Shown: piece after piece, positions 9,578 to 19,082 of the stretch | How the letters are laid out: the number at the start of each line of letters is the position of its first letter | Position numbering within the stretch: position 1 is the first letter of the stretch | Assembly: GCA_001730095.1 (NCBI GenBank) | Contig: MDLF01000074.1 | Span: forward strand, 124,001 to 188,000 | Direction of reading: 5' to 3' | Length of the DNA: 64,000 nucleotides | Source of the DNA: Rhodobacteraceae bacterium (ex Bugula neritina AB1) | GTDB taxonomy: Bacteria > Pseudomonadota > Alphaproteobacteria > Rhodobacterales > Rhodobacteraceae | The notes under the pieces: generated by a model | Seen by the model: only the letters and a program-made list of their open reading frames with translations | What the model was told of the DNA's origin: nothing | Database searches by the model: none | Made by a program: the position numbers and the translations under genes

Positions 9578-10117
9578 GTGGCAGAAGATCTCAGCAGCTT
9601 GCAGCAGGTTCAGGGGCTGGTGAAGTGGTTCGACCCGGCGAAAGGGTACGGATTTGTCGTCTCCGACACTGGAGGACCGGATATTCTTCTGCATGTGAAC
9701 GTGCTGCGGAACTTCGGGCAAAGCTCTGTCGCAGACGGCGCCCGGATCGAAATCGTGACGCATCAGACCGGTCGCGGCGTTCAGGCCGTGGAGGTTGTTG
9801 CCATCCAGCCGCCGGAGCGCGAAGACACGCCGGTTCTGAGCGACTTTGCAGAGCTGGACATGATCAGCCTGCAGAATGAGCCGTTGGAGCCGGCACGGGT
9901 CAAATGGTTCGATAAAGGCAAGGGGTTTGGCTTTGCCAATGTCTTTGGCCGCGGCGAAGACGTTTTCCTACATGTCGAAGTGCTGCGCCAATCGGGCCTT
10001 GCCGATCTGCAGCCCGGCGAAGCACTGGCAATGCGAGTGATCGAAGGCAAGCGCGGCCGTATGGCGGTTGAAGTCCTGGCCTGGGAGGCCGCAATGGCCG
10101 ACCAAGACGCGGAATAA
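9578..10117 (+). CDS. Tandem cold-shock-domain protein
   Basis: A 179-residue protein with two cold-shock domains: residues about 11-75 (VQGLVKWFDPAKGYGFVVSD) and about 104-170 (ARVKWFDKGKGFGFANVF). Both carry the RNP1-like KGYGFV/KGFGFA aromatic strand; in the second domain the RNP2-like strand is DVFLHVEVL. Single-stranded RNA or DNA binding is expected. Two-domain CSPs of this length are typical of alphaproteobacteria and are larger than the ~70-residue E. coli CspA. GTG start at 9578 with TAGGAAAG 7-13 bases upstream. The DUF192 gene begins 4 bp after its stop and is probably co-transcribed. Confidence 0.92.
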   Translation: MAEDLSSLQQVQGLVKWFDPAKGYGFVVSDTGGPDILLHVNVLRNFGQSSVADGARIEIVTHQTGRGVQAVEVVAIQPPEREDTPVLSDFAELDMISLQNEPLEPARVKWFDKGKGFGFANVFGRGEDVFLHVEVLRQSGLADLQPGEALAMRVIEGKRGRMAVEVLAWEAAMADQDAE

Positions 10118-10121
10118 AGCC

Positions 10122-10598
10122 ATGCGGCGGCATCTTCTTGCCTGGAGTTCCGCCGCAATCATGGCCGTTTTTGCAGCCCCGGTTTCCGCCGGGGATTGTC
10201 GGCCAGACAAGGTTGACCTCCGCGGCAGCTGGGGTCAGACCGTATTCTCTGTGGAAATAGCTGATGACGAACAGGAACGCGCGCAAGGGCTGATGTTCCG
10301 GGAATCGATGCCGAGCAGGGCAGGGATGCTGTTTGTCTACGACCAACCGCAGCCAGCGGCGTTTTGGATGAAGAACACGCTGATCCCGCTGGACATCATT
10401 TTCCTGGATGAACGCGGTCTTGTGACTTCTGTTCACGAAAACGCCAAACCCGGCGATCTGACCCCAATACCGGGCGGTGATCAGGTGTTCGCAGTGCTCG
10501 AAATCAACGGTGGGCTGTCCCGGCGGTATGGAATTTCAGCGGGCACCCAAATGCGTCACAAAGTTTTTTCCGCTCAAGGTGCAGTTTGGCCCTGTTAG
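10122..10598 (+). CDS. DUF192 family exported protein
   Basis: A 158-residue protein with a signal peptide (MRRHLLAWSSAAIMAVFAAP, probable cleavage after VSA near residue 23). The mature part is a DUF192 domain recognised by ERAQGLMFRESMP, GMLFVYDQPQPAAFWMKNT and PLDIIFLDERG. The molecular function of DUF192 is not established. The start at ATG 10122 gives the signal peptide an intact charged n-region. It lies 4 bp after the cold-shock gene. Confidence 0.85.
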   Translation: MRRHLLAWSSAAIMAVFAAPVSAGDCRPDKVDLRGSWGQTVFSVEIADDEQERAQGLMFRESMPSRAGMLFVYDQPQPAAFWMKNTLIPLDIIFLDERGLVTSVHENAKPGDLTPIPGGDQVFAVLEINGGLSRRYGISAGTQMRHKVFSAQGAVWPC

Positions 10599-10641
10599 GG
10601 GTTTTCAAATCACTTTGCCGGAGATAGGAAGGCGCACGGTC

Positions 10642-10718
10642 CGGGGCGTGGCGCAGTCTGGTAGCGCACCTGTTTTGGGTACAGGGGGTCGTGAGTTCGA
10701 ATCTCGCCGCCCCGACCA
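10642..10718 (+). tRNA. tRNA-Pro (anticodon TGG)
   Basis: A 77-nt cloverleaf: acceptor CGGGGCG (10642-10648) pairs with CGCCCCG (10708-10714); anticodon stem CCTGT/ACAGG encloses TTTGGGT, anticodon TGG; T-loop TTCGAAT; discriminator A and an encoded CCA at 10716-10718. It reads CCA proline codons, with wobble. Confidence 0.96.
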
Positions 10719-10820
10719 CTTCACTCTACAAAAATGTGAGAACCGGGTTTGATGAAAATCATCCCGGGGAATCGCATTGTGTCTATAGTTGTGGTCAGTC
10801 CGGCCACTCAGCCTAAGATA

Positions 10821-10858
10821 TTAATAGTTTCTTAATGTGTTGTTAACACACCCTTAAC
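10821..10858 (+). promoter_or_regulatory. Phased array of CtrA-type half-sites
   Basis: TTAA occurs at 10821, 10832, 10843 and 10854, exactly 11 bp apart, so each neighbouring pair is TTAA-N7-TTAA. The last two copies read TTAAC, so the pairs 10832/10843 and 10843/10854 are both exact matches to the CtrA full-site consensus TTAA-N7-TTAAC. CtrA is the alphaproteobacterial response regulator phosphorylated through CckA-ChpT, and a chpT gene is present at 23381-23977. Which transcript is controlled is unknown; nrdJ is the first gene downstream, 583 bp away. Confidence 0.65.
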
Positions 10859-11195
10859 CAACTGCTGCGGACCCGCGTCAGATGGTTAACGGCAACACGA
10901 GTTTGGCCAAAACAGGCGCAGCGAAACGGGAAATCTTTCACCGCAAAATGGCAAGGACAGAGCACCTACGCTCAGCCTGCATAAGTTGTGAATCTTCGAC
11001 AGGAGCTCTGCCGGTTTTCTTCCCATTCAACGCGCCAAGTCACTCAGTCAGCGAAGGAAATCCGAATTGGCCGCGTCCATGGAAAAATGAGGGACATGTT
11101 TGTCTGCCTGTGGATGAATCAATGCGCCCGGCCGGAAGCTTCAACACGCGGATTGCGTCAACAGCAAAGATCGTTACGAAGGAGTAAATTTTACG

Positions 11196-11224
11196 TTGAC
11201 CCTTTGTGTATGAATACGTCAAAT
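11196..11224 (+). promoter_or_regulatory. Candidate promoter of nrdJ
   Basis: TTGACC (11196-11201, five of six matches to the -35 consensus) followed after 17 bp by TCAAAT (11219-11224, four of six matches to the -10). It points toward nrdJ. Judged by eye only. Confidence 0.35.
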
Positions 11225-11440
11225 TGTGGACACCGGTGGCGGCGACACTAAATCTGGTAGATCCAAAGGTCGAAGCAACTACGCTGACAACAGCAATCAG
11301 TCCTGTGAAGAAAGGCCGGCGAGGGCCGCAAGCACACCATATGTGGCGTGCGACAGGTCTTTGCGTGTTTCGTAGCCGGGATGGCTGGTGCTGGAGCACT
11401 GAGACATTTGACCGATGTGTGCTTGATGAAGGGGCAGAGC

Positions 11441-14400
11441 ATGAAGATCGAACGGAAATTCACCAAACCCGGGCAGGATGCTTATGCTGATCTGGCTTTT
11501 GTCTCCGCCACCTCGGAAATCCGCAATCCGGACGGGACCATTGTTTTCCGGCTCGACAATATCGAAATTCCCGCGTCCTGGAGCCAGGTGGCCAGCGACG
11601 TCATCGCACAGAAATACTTCCGCAAGGCCGGTGTGCCGTCCCGTTTGAAGAAAGTCCGCGAAAAGGGTGTTCCTGACTTCCTGTGGCGCTCTGTCCCTGA
11701 CAAAGGCGCAGAACTCGGCGGCGAGACGTCCTCCAAGCAGGTGTTCGACCGTCTGGCAGGCGCCTGGGCCTATTGGGGCTGGAAGGGCGGCTATTTCTCC
11801 TCTGAGGAGGACGCCCGCGCCTACTACGACGAGATGCGCTTTATGCTGGCAACCCAGCGCTCGGCGCCGAACTCGCCCCAGTGGTTCAATACCGGCCTGC
11901 ATTGGGCCTATGGCATCGACGGCCCGGCGCAGGGCCACCACTATGTCGACTACAAGACCGGTGTGCTGACCAAGTCGGACAGCGCCTATGAGCACCCGCA
12001 GCCGCATGCCTGCTTTATCCAATCCGTCTCGGATGATCTGGTCAAGGACGGCGGCATCATGGACCTGTGGGTGCGCGAGGCGCGGCTGTTCAAATATGGC
12101 TCCGGCACCGGCACCAACTTCAGCCATCTGCGCGCCGAAGGCGAGCCGCTGTCCGGTGGCGGCAAATCCTCTGGCTTGATGGGGTTCCTGAAAATCGGCG
12201 ACCGCGCGGCAGGCGCGATCAAGTCCGGCGGCACAACCCGCCGGGCCGCCAAAATGGTTATTGTCGACGCAGATCACCCGGACATCGAACAGTTTATCGA
12301 ATGGAAAGTGATCGAAGAGCAGAAGGTCGCGTCAATCGTTGCAGGCTCCAAGATGCACGAAAAGATGCTGAACGGTATCTTTGAGGCGATCCGCAGCTGG
12401 GACGGCGCCGAAGCCGTTGCTTATGACCCATCGGTTAACGAGGGGCTCAAAAAGGCGGTCCGTGAGGCCAAGAAGGTCGCGATCCCGGAAACCTACATCA
12501 AGCGGGTGCTGGATTACGCCAAACAGGGCCACACGTCGATTGAGTTTCCGACCTATGATACCGACTGGGATTCCGAGGCCTACAGCTCTGTCTCCGGGCA
12601 AAACTCGAACAACTCGATCCGGGTTACAAACAGCTTCCTGCACGCGGTCGAAAAGGACGCCGACTGGGAGCTGATCAACCGCACTGACGGCAAGGTTGCC
12701 AAAGTGGTGAAGGCTCGCGACCTGTGGGAAAAGGTCGGACATGCGGCCTGGGCCTGCGCTGATCCGGGCATCCAGTTTCATGATACCGTGAATGACTGGC
12801 ACACCTGCCCGGAAGACGGTGAAATTCGCGGCTCAAACCCTTGTTCGGAATACATGTTCCTGGACGATACCGCGTGCAACCTGGCGTCGTTGAACCTGCT
12901 GAGCTTCCTGAAGGATGGGCAGTTTCAGGCGGATGAATACATGCATTCCTGCCGCCTGTGGACATTGACGCTGGAAATCTCGGTGATGATGGCGCAGTTC
13001 CCGTCACAGGAAATCGCACAGCGGTCCTATGACTTCCGCACGCTGGGTCTGGGCTATGCCAATATCGGCGGGCTGCTGATGAACATGGGCTACGGCTATG
13101 ACTCGGATGAGGGCAGGGCGCTTTGCGGTGCACTGACCGCACTGATGACCGGTGTTGCCTATGCGACCTCTGCCGAAATCGCAGCGGAGCTGGGTGCCTT
13201 CCCGGGCTATGCAAAAAACGCGGACCATATGCTGCGGGTGATCCGCAATCACCGCAATGCTGCAAAGGGTGAGGCCGAGGGCTATGAGGCTTTGGCGGTC
13301 AAACCGGTGCCACTGGACATCGCCAATTGTCCTGATGCGCTGTTGACCGATCTGGCCGCCAGCGCCTGGGACGAAGCGCTGGAACTGGGTGAAAAACACG
13401 GCTATCGCAACGCCCAGACCACAGTGATTGCGCCGACCGGTACCATCGGGCTGGTGATGGATTGCGACACCACCGGCATCGAGCCGGACTTTGCGCTGGT
13501 GAAATTCAAGAAGCTGGCCGGCGGCGGCTACTTCAAAATCATCAACCGCTCCGTCCCATCGGCGCTGGAAGGCCTTGGCTACAGCTCCTCTCAGATCGAG
13601 GAAATTGTATCTTACGCCGTTGGCCATGGCTCGATTGGCAATGCACCGGGCATCAACCACACATCGCTGGCCGGTCACGGGTTCGGCCCCAATGAGCTGG
13701 CGAAAGTGGATGCGGCGCTGGAGGCAGCTTTTGACATCCGGTTTGTGTTCAACCAATGGACCCTGGGTGAGGACTTCTGCACAGGTGTTTTGGGCATCCC
13801 GGCCACCAAGCTGAACGATCCGACCTTCGATCTGCTGCGCCATCTGGGTTTCACCAAAAAGGACATTGAGGCGGCCAACGACCATGTCTGCGGCACCATG
13901 ACTCTGGAAGGTGCGCCGCATCTTCAGAAGGAGCATTATGCGATCTTTGACTGCGCCAATCCCTGCGGTAAAAAAGGCAAGCGTTTCCTGAGCGTTGGCA
14001 GCCATATCACCATGATGGCGGCAGCACAGAGCTTCATCTCGGGCGCGATTTCCAAAACCATCAACATGCCCAACGATGCCACCATTGAGGATTGTCAGAA
14101 AGCCTATGAGCTGAGCTGGAGCCTGGGCGTCAAGGCCAACGCGCTGTACCGCGACGGCTCCAAGCTGAGCCAGCCACTGGCGGCGGCGCTGGTGGAGGAT
14201 GACGACGAGGCTGCCGAAGTGCTGGAGAGCGGTTCCAACCAGGAAAAAGCCGTGGTTCTGGCCGAGAAGATCGTCGAGAAGGTGGTCATTAAAGAAGTCA
14301 TCAAATCGCATCGGACCAAGATGCCGCAGCGTCGCAAGGGCTATACCCAGAAGGCTGTTGTTGGCGGCCACAAGGTGTATCTGCGGACCGGCGAGTATGA

Positions 14401-15085
14401 GGATGGCAATCTCGGCGAAATCTTCATCGACATGCACAAGGAGGGCGCCGGTTTCCGGGCGATGATGAACAACTTCGCCATTGCGGTGTCGGTCGGCCTG
14501 CAATACGGGGTGCCGCTGGAGGAGTTTGTCGATGCCTTCACCTTCACCAAGTTCGAACCTGCTGGCATGGTTCAGGGCAATGACTCGATCAAGAGTGCGA
14601 CTTCGATCCTTGACTATGTGTTCCGCGAACTGGCGGTGAGCTATCTGGACCGCACCGATTTGGCGCATGTGAAGCCTGAAGGCGCAACCTTTGACGATCT
14701 CGGCCGCGGCGAGGAAGAAGGCGTCTCGAACCTAACCGAATTGAGCGAAACCGCTGCAACCCGGTCTCTGGAAGTGCTGAAGCAAATCTCTTCAACTGGC
14801 TATCTGCGCAAACGTCTGCCGCAGGACCTGGTCGTCCTGCAAGGTGGCCAGACCGACGCCGGGGTGCTTGGCACCGGCACCGATCCGGTGGCGGCCTTGC
14901 AAACCCTTGTACCGGAGACATCCGAGGCATTGGCGCAATCCACGGGCGGCATGGACGCGCGCACCAAGGCAAAAATGCAAGGCTATGAGGGGGAAGCCTG
15001 CGGTGAGTGCGGCAACTATACACTGGTGCGTAACGGCACCTGCATGAAATGCAACACCTGCGGGGGAACCTCCGGCTGCAGCTGA
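11441..15085 (+). CDS. nrdJ: Adenosylcobalamin-dependent ribonucleoside-diphosphate reductase (class II)
   Basis: A 1214-residue class II ribonucleotide reductase that makes deoxyribonucleotides with adenosylcobalamin and without oxygen dependence. Visible landmarks: [16 protein letters not shown] (about residues 145-160), the GSGTGTNFS loop, [20 protein letters not shown] with the active-site residue cluster, [21 protein letters not shown]-type segment with PTGTIG, and a C-terminal Cys-rich tail with [10 protein letters not shown] and CMKCNTCGG, the thiol/zinc-ribbon region that re-reduces the active site. The start at ATG 11441 is preceded by GAAGGGGC. A longer upstream in-frame extension lacks support. 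It stands alone with a long upstream region; no NrdR-box pair was recognised by eye. Confidence 0.96.
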   Translation: MKIERKFTKPGQDAYADLAFVSATSEIRNPDGTIVFRLDNIEIPASWSQVASDVIAQKYFRKAGVPSRLKKVREKGVPDFLWRSVPDKGAELGGETSSKQVFDRLAGAWAYWGWKGGYFSSEEDARAYYDEMRFMLATQRSAPNSPQWFNTGLHWAYGIDGPAQGHHYVDYKTGVLTKSDSAYEHPQPHACFIQSVSDDLVKDGGIMDLWVREARLFKYGSGTGTNFSHLRAEGEPLSGGGKSSGLMGFLKIGDRAAGAIKSGGTTRRAAKMVIVDADHPDIEQFIEWKVIEEQKVASIVAGSKMHEKMLNGIFEAIRSWDGAEAVAYDPSVNEGLKKAVREAKKVAIPETYIKRVLDYAKQGHTSIEFPTYDTDWDSEAYSSVSGQNSNNSIRVTNSFLHAVEKDADWELINRTDGKVAKVVKARDLWEKVGHAAWACADPGIQFHDTVNDWHTCPEDGEIRGSNPCSEYMFLDDTACNLASLNLLSFLKDGQFQADEYMHSCRLWTLTLEISVMMAQFPSQEIAQRSYDFRTLGLGYANIGGLLMNMGYGYDSDEGRALCGALTALMTGVAYATSAEIAAELGAFPGYAKNADHMLRVIRNHRNAAKGEAEGYEALAVKPVPLDIANCPDALLTDLAASAWDEALELGEKHGYRNAQTTVIAPTGTIGLVMDCDTTGIEPDFALVKFKKLAGGGYFKIINRSVPSALEGLGYSSSQIEEIVSYAVGHGSIGNAPGINHTSLAGHGFGPNELAKVDAALEAAFDIRFVFNQWTLGEDFCTGVLGIPATKLNDPTFDLLRHLGFTKKDIEAANDHVCGTMTLEGAPHLQKEHYAIFDCANPCGKKGKRFLSVGSHITMMAAAQSFISGAISKTINMPNDATIEDCQKAYELSWSLGVKANALYRDGSKLSQPLAAALVEDDDEAAEVLESGSNQEKAVVLAEKIVEKVVIKEVIKSHRTKMPQRRKGYTQKAVVGGHKVYLRTGEYEDGNLGEIFIDMHKEGAGFRAMMNNFAIAVSVGLQYGVPLEEFVDAFTFTKFEPAGMVQGNDSIKSATSILDYVFRELAVSYLDRTDLAHVKPEGATFDDLGRGEEEGVSNLTELSETAATRSLEVLKQISSTGYLRKRLPQDLVVLQGGQTDAGVLGTGTDPVAALQTLVPETSEALAQSTGGMDARTKAKMQGYEGEACGECGNYTLVRNGTCMKCNTCGGTSGCS

Positions 15086-15098
15086 GGCACCTCTGCCT

Positions 15099-15128
15099 GC
15101 GGCACCGGCTTACCCCCGGCGGTGCCGC
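15099..15128. terminator. Strong hairpin just after nrdJ
   Basis: GCGGCACCG (15099-15107) and CGGTGCCGC (15120-15128), a perfect 9-bp GC-rich stem with a 12-nt loop, 13 bp after the nrdJ stop. It is followed by six A residues rather than T, so it is not a standard intrinsic terminator; it may stabilise the mRNA 3' end or work with Rho. Confidence 0.45.
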
Positions 15129-15505
15129 AAAAAACACCGCAAGCGGGCTGTGGTCCGCTTGGACAATGATCAGGAACGGGTGCGCCCGTTCTGAACATCG
15201 GGAAGGCCCAGGTAAGAAAATACTTTCGGGCAGTCAATGAAGGAGCCTGACCGGTGACAACTGGCTTCCTCTGGTTCAGAGGGAGCCATTTTCTTTTGGA
15301 AATCACGGTGGTTGGTTTTTTGACAGGGTTTAACTGCTTGCAGCGTCATTTCAAAATTTGTCTTCTGCGGTGCCAACCTGCTGATTAAATATATAAACCG
15401 CACTTCAAAATAGCGCGCACCAGGCTACACACGAACTACTTATAATCAGAATTATGTAAAATAAATGAGTGACCAGTTCACTAGACGATCTCCAAACAAC
15501 GTGAT
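15129..15505. other. AT-rich intergenic stretch
   Basis: About 380 bp between nrdJ and the thioesterase gene with no supported gene. The part from about 15340 is clearly more AT-rich than its surroundings. AACTACTTA at 15434-15442 matches part of the tandem repeat at 15506-15529. Confidence 0.5.
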
Positions 15506-15529
15506 TTCAACTACTTATTCAACTACTTA
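15506..15529. repeat. 12-bp tandem duplication over the tesB stop codon
   Basis: TTCAACTACTTA is present twice head to tail (15506-15517 and 15518-15529). The thioesterase stop codon (complement of 15519-15521) lies in the right copy. A third partial copy, AACTACTTA, is at 15434-15442. Confidence 0.85.
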
Positions 15530-16388
15530 AAGGTCTCAGCAAACCTTCTTGCGCCACACTGGCAACAAGCTTCCCATCTTCAGAATAGATCGATCCGCGA
15601 TTAAACCCGCGTCCACTGCCGGTGAAAGGCGCATCCATCGAATACAGATGCCATTCCTGCAGGCGCACAGGCGCATGGAACCACATGGCATGATCCAGGC
15701 TCGCGGTCATAGCCTCGGGATCGTGAAATGTCAGCCCATGCGGACGCAGCGAGGATTCAAGCAAACCAAAATCCGACGCATAAGCCAATAGAATTTGCTG
15801 CAACTCCGGCCCGGCTCCTTGAGCGGCTTCCATCCTCAGCCATATCTTATTGACGTCACTTGTCTTTTCCGGATTCAGAGGATCACGGGGTTCAATCTCG
15901 CGGATTTCAAATGGACGTGGACGCAGAAGTTCAGTCTGCTTTTCCGGCGCAAAACGGTCGGCGTTCCGCTTCAGAACGTCCTGACGGGGTTCCAAACCGC
16001 TTGCAGGTGGCGCATGCGGCATGGAATGCTGATGATCCCAGCCGTCTTCCGGCGCGTGAAACGATGCCGCGAGATTCAGTATCTGCTTGCCGTTCTGCAT
16101 TGCGACAACACGGCGCGTGGTAAAACTGCGACCATCTCGGGCTGGATCAACCTCATAGATCACTGGTCGCGATGGATCACCCGGCCGGATGAAATACGCA
16201 TGAAGAGAATGGCATAATCTACTGGTAACAGTCGCATATGCCGCAACCAATGCCTGTGCGATCACCTGGCCGCCATAAATTCGCGTAGGAGTTTCTCCGC
16301 CAGATCCGGAGCCGCGGTACAGGTTGCTGTCCAATGTTTCGAGATCCAGCAAGTCCAGCAGGATTTTGGCGGCCTCTGTCTTCATCAT
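15519..16388 (-). CDS. tesB: Acyl-CoA thioesterase II (TesB family)
   Basis: A 289-residue double-hotdog thioesterase hydrolysing acyl-CoA to free fatty acid and CoA. The N-terminal hotdog holds RIYGGQVIAQALVAAYATV and HSLHAYFIRPGD, and the C-terminal hotdog holds ASLDHAMWFH and the end motif SVAQEGLLR; the Asp and Gln in these last two are the family's catalytic positions. The start has two adjacent ATG codons; AAGGAAAG precedes both. It lies 50 bp downstream of the esterase gene on the same strand, so the two may form an operon. The stop lies inside a short tandem duplication, and the terminal Leu-Ser-Ser may have been shaped by it. Confidence 0.92.
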   Translation of the reverse strand: MMKTEAAKILLDLLDLETLDSNLYRGSGSGGETPTRIYGGQVIAQALVAAYATVTSRLCHSLHAYFIRPGDPSRPVIYEVDPARDGRSFTTRRVVAMQNGKQILNLAASFHAPEDGWDHQHSMPHAPPASGLEPRQDVLKRNADRFAPEKQTELLRPRPFEIREIEPRDPLNPEKTSDVNKIWLRMEAAQGAGPELQQILLAYASDFGLLESSLRPHGLTFHDPEAMTASLDHAMWFHAPVRLQEWHLYSMDAPFTGSGRGFNRGSIYSEDGKLVASVAQEGLLRPLSS

Positions 16389-16438
16389 GTCTTTCCTTCG
16401 GCCAAACAGCAGCCAAGCCGGACCTTTTCAACCGGTGA

Positions 16439-17650
16439 CTAACAGGTCAACGCGCCATGCACCAAAGCTTTGAGTTCCGGCCGCGAGGGATAAGAGCTTG
16501 AGGGCGCCAATTGGGTCAGGAACACAACTGACAGATCAAGCTGCCGGTCAACCCAGAAAAAGGTCGACGCGATTCCGCCCCAGCTGAAGTCGCCCACCGA
16601 TCCGGGACAGCGCGCCTGCGCCGGATTCAGGACAACAGCGCCGCCCAGACCAAAGCCCATGCCCTCCATCGGCTGCTCTGCAAAACTGCGCGGCCCCATT
16701 GAGGCGATATCGCCTGCAAGATGGTTTTGCATCATAAAATCAGCAGTTTGCGAACTGATAATAAAGCCGCCTTTGTAGCGGCCCTGGCGCCGCAGCATTT
16801 CCGCGAATTTCATATAGTCATCGATGGTTCCAACCAGACCGCCGCCACCGGACGCCATCACGGCCTGTTCAAAGGGAGACCCGCCGTAGCTATCGGTAAG
16901 ACGCAAACTGTCCCCGCCAGCAGTTGCCGAATTCAATTCGAAAGCGTCGCCGGCCAGAGGCGTATAGAGAGAGGCGAACCGGTTCCCTGCCCCATCAGGA
17001 ACCCGGAAACCGGTTTCCGTCATGTTCAGCGGATCAAAGATTTCCGTCCTCAGGAAATCCTGTAATGGCATGCCGGAGACCACTTCAATCACCCGCCCCA
17101 GAACATCTGTGGCCACTGAGTATTCCCAGCGAGTGCCAGGCTGAAATGCCAGTGGCAGCCGCGCCAGATTCGCGACAGACTCTGTCAGCGGGCCTTGGTC
17201 CGGACCGAACATAATATCTTGTTCAGCCATCGCTTCCGGCAGAACACCCGGATTGAAGGGATAGCTCAGACCACTGGTATGCGTCAGCAGCTGATGCAAT
17301 GTTGGCGGCGAGCAGGCAACTGTTTGATCAATGGTCTTGGCCCCTGGAACAAGAGCCTGCATGTCATTGAACTCCGGAATAAAATCGCTGACCGGAGCAT
17401 CAAGGTGAAAGCATCCGCGCTCCAGCAGGATCATCGCCGCAACTGATGTGACGGGTTTGGTCATCGAATAAAGGCGCACCAGAGTGCTGCGCGTGAATGG
17501 AAGCGCCTCTTCAACATTGCGCAAACCTGCCGCGTGAAAAAACACCTCTGCGCCACCACGCTGGATCAGCAATGAGCTGCCTGGGTATTTCCTTTCATTT
17601 ACATAGCGTTGCTGCCAAGACTTGATCATTTCCAAGCTGCCTTGATCCAC
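16439..17650 (-). CDS. Serine hydrolase of the beta-lactamase class C / family VIII esterase type
   Basis: A 403-residue cytoplasmic-looking hydrolase without a signal peptide. The serine nucleophile motif SMTK is at residues 62-65. A tyrosine motif YSV is at 177-179, in place of the Y-x-N of class C beta-lactamases, and FSWGGIAST near the C-terminus gives the W-G-G motif seen in family VIII esterases. These features favour an esterase over a true beta-lactamase. The natural substrate is unknown. It is upstream of the tesB-type thioesterase on the same strand and divergent from aroQ. Confidence 0.85.
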   Translation of the reverse strand: MDQGSLEMIKSWQQRYVNERKYPGSSLLIQRGGAEVFFHAAGLRNVEEALPFTRSTLVRLYSMTKPVTSVAAMILLERGCFHLDAPVSDFIPEFNDMQALVPGAKTIDQTVACSPPTLHQLLTHTSGLSYPFNPGVLPEAMAEQDIMFGPDQGPLTESVANLARLPLAFQPGTRWEYSVATDVLGRVIEVVSGMPLQDFLRTEIFDPLNMTETGFRVPDGAGNRFASLYTPLAGDAFELNSATAGGDSLRLTDSYGGSPFEQAVMASGGGGLVGTIDDYMKFAEMLRRQGRYKGGFIISSQTADFMMQNHLAGDIASMGPRSFAEQPMEGMGFGLGGAVVLNPAQARCPGSVGDFSWGGIASTFFWVDRQLDLSVVFLTQLAPSSSYPSRPELKALVHGALTC

Positions 17651-17880
17651 TGCTGCCCCCTTGTTTACCCAATACTGCCAACTGAAATGTCCTGGATAGC
17701 GCGCTGACGTGCCCGTGACGCCGAGAGGTTTACGTTCATCACGCCTGGATTTTCCCCGCAGTCAGCCTTCAACCCAAGGCTGGTTAAATCATGTTTTTTT
17801 CTGCCTGTTGCGTTTGTTTGTTCGCTTTCAGAAAAAATTGTCATAAAAGTTCAAAGAGAAAGAGGCAAGGACATACAAGA

Positions 17881-18330
17881 ATGACGAGTGTTCTGGTACT
17901 GAACGGACCAAACTTGAACCTGCTTGGTACCCGCCAGCCGGAGGTTTACGGGTCGGCGACACTGGCGATGGTTGAGGATGCCTGCAGAGCCCATGCCGCC
18001 AAGATCGGGTTCGAAATTGCCTGTCTGCAGTCAAACCATGAAGGTGCGCTGATCGACGCGATTCATGATGCCAAGGGGCGCCACCAAGGGATTGTCCTGA
18101 ACGCCGGGGCCTATACCCATACATCAATTGCACTGATGGATGCGTTGATTTCCGTGGAAATTCCTGCGGTTGAAGTGCATCTTTCCAACATCCATGCCCG
18201 CGAAACATTCCGGCACACATCCTACATAGCAAAGGCTTCTCTTGGGCAAATCTGCGGATTTGGCACCCAAGGATATCTGCTTGCACTGGATGCGCTGGCG
18301 GCACATTTGAAAGCGACCGGCGCGGCATGA
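17881..18330 (+). CDS. aroQ: 3-dehydroquinate dehydratase, type II
   Basis: A 149-residue type II dehydroquinase that converts 3-dehydroquinate to 3-dehydroshikimate. The N-terminus [20 protein letters not shown] is diagnostic; the catalytic tyrosine is Tyr23 in PEVYGS, and [16 protein letters not shown] carries the conserved histidine region. The start at ATG 17881 is chosen because the family begins here and AAGGA lies upstream; the longer frame adds an unrelated N-terminus. Its TGA stop overlaps the ATG of the LuxR-type gene (ATGA), which implies translational coupling between a shikimate-pathway enzyme and a regulator. Confidence 0.96.
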   Translation: MTSVLVLNGPNLNLLGTRQPEVYGSATLAMVEDACRAHAAKIGFEIACLQSNHEGALIDAIHDAKGRHQGIVLNAGAYTHTSIALMDALISVEIPAVEVHLSNIHARETFRHTSYIAKASLGQICGFGTQGYLLALDALAAHLKATGAA

Positions 18331-19082
18331 TCGTCCGGAAATATCTGAACTTCGTCTGCGGCGCGCAGAGCCTGGAAGAGCTGTGGCACGGCCACGTCCA
18401 GCAGATGGCGGAATTTGGTTTTGACCGCCTGATTTACGGCTACACCCGTTACAAGACGGAAACGTCTTTGGGCGATCCCGACGACTTTGTTATCCTGTCG
18501 AACCACGACAATTCCTATTTGGATGGGTTCCTCCGCAAGGGGCTTTATTTTCATGCTCCCATGCTTCGCTGGGCGCTGGAAAATGAAGGAGCCGGCAGCT
18601 GGCGGATTGCGCAGGAGATGGCGCTGAACGGCACTCTGGGGCCTGAAGCCCGCAAAGTGCATGAGTTCAACCAGACCCTGGGCATGACGGCCGGATACAC
18701 GATCAGCTTTTACTCCACTTCGCCGCGCTACAAGGGGGCGATTTCATTGGCTGCCAACTCCGATCTTACCCAGGACGCAGTTGATGCTCTGTGGCAGGAG
18801 CAGGGCGATGACATAGTCCTAATGAACAATGTTGCTCATCTGAAGATCCTCACCCTGCCCTATACAGCCCCGAACCGGGTCCTGACCAAGCGGCAGAGGG
18901 AAGTGTTGCAGTGGGTTGGGGATGGCAAGACCACGCAGGACATTGCGCTGCTGATGGGGCTGACATCTGCAACGATCGAAAAGCATCTGCGCCTTGCACG
19001 GGAATCCCTGTCCGTAGAGACCACCGCCCAGGCTGTCCTCAAGGCAGCTTTGCACAATCAGATGTATGTGTTGGACGCCTGA
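18327..19082 (+). CDS. LuxR-family regulator with autoinducer-binding-like domain, no adjacent synthase
   Basis: A 251-residue protein with an N-terminal autoinducer-binding-type domain (residues about 15-165) and a C-terminal LuxR helix-turn-helix at about 185-245 ([20 protein letters not shown], then [13 protein letters not shown]). No luxI homologue is in the window, so it is an orphan or solo regulator here. In TraR-type receptors an Asp-Pro pair contacts the acyl-homoserine lactone; at the matching place this protein has YFHAP (residues 74-78), i.e. His-Ala instead of Asp-Pro, while a downstream Trp (92) appears kept. Binding of a standard AHL is therefore doubtful. It is translationally coupled to aroQ. 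Confidence 0.88.
   Translation: MIVRKYLNFVCGAQSLEELWHGHVQQMAEFGFDRLIYGYTRYKTETSLGDPDDFVILSNHDNSYLDGFLRKGLYFHAPMLRWALENEGAGSWRIAQEMALNGTLGPEARKVHEFNQTLGMTAGYTISFYSTSPRYKGAISLAANSDLTQDAVDALWQEQGDDIVLMNNVAHLKILTLPYTAPNRVLTKRQREVLQWVGDGKTTQDIALLMGLTSATIEKHLRLARESLSVETTAQAVLKAALHNQMYVLDA

Larger units (their letters stand above)
10719..11440. other. Long non-coding stretch between tRNA-Pro and nrdJ
   Basis: 722 bp without a convincing gene. Open frames on both strands lack ribosome sites and family character. What it holds: a phased array of four TTAA half-sites (10821-10858), one more TTAAC at 10886, and a candidate sigma70 promoter (11196-11224) that would give nrdJ a leader of about 210 nt. 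I looked for a cobalamin riboswitch box near nrdJ and did not find one by eye. Confidence 0.6.

Noticed and set aside
10504-10719. Open frame antisense to the DUF192 gene and tRNA-Pro
   Set aside because: It reads through the tRNA on the opposite strand and has no ribosome site; a shadow frame often mis-annotated near tRNAs.
10882-11399. Several 85-120 residue open frames on both strands in the gap before nrdJ
   Set aside because: No ribosome binding sites, no recognisable domain and mutually overlapping; the CtrA-type array and leader explain the region better.
16439-17650. Annotation as an antibiotic-resistance class C beta-lactamase
   Set aside because: No signal peptide, YSV instead of Y-x-N and a W-G-G motif; family VIII esterase is the better reading.
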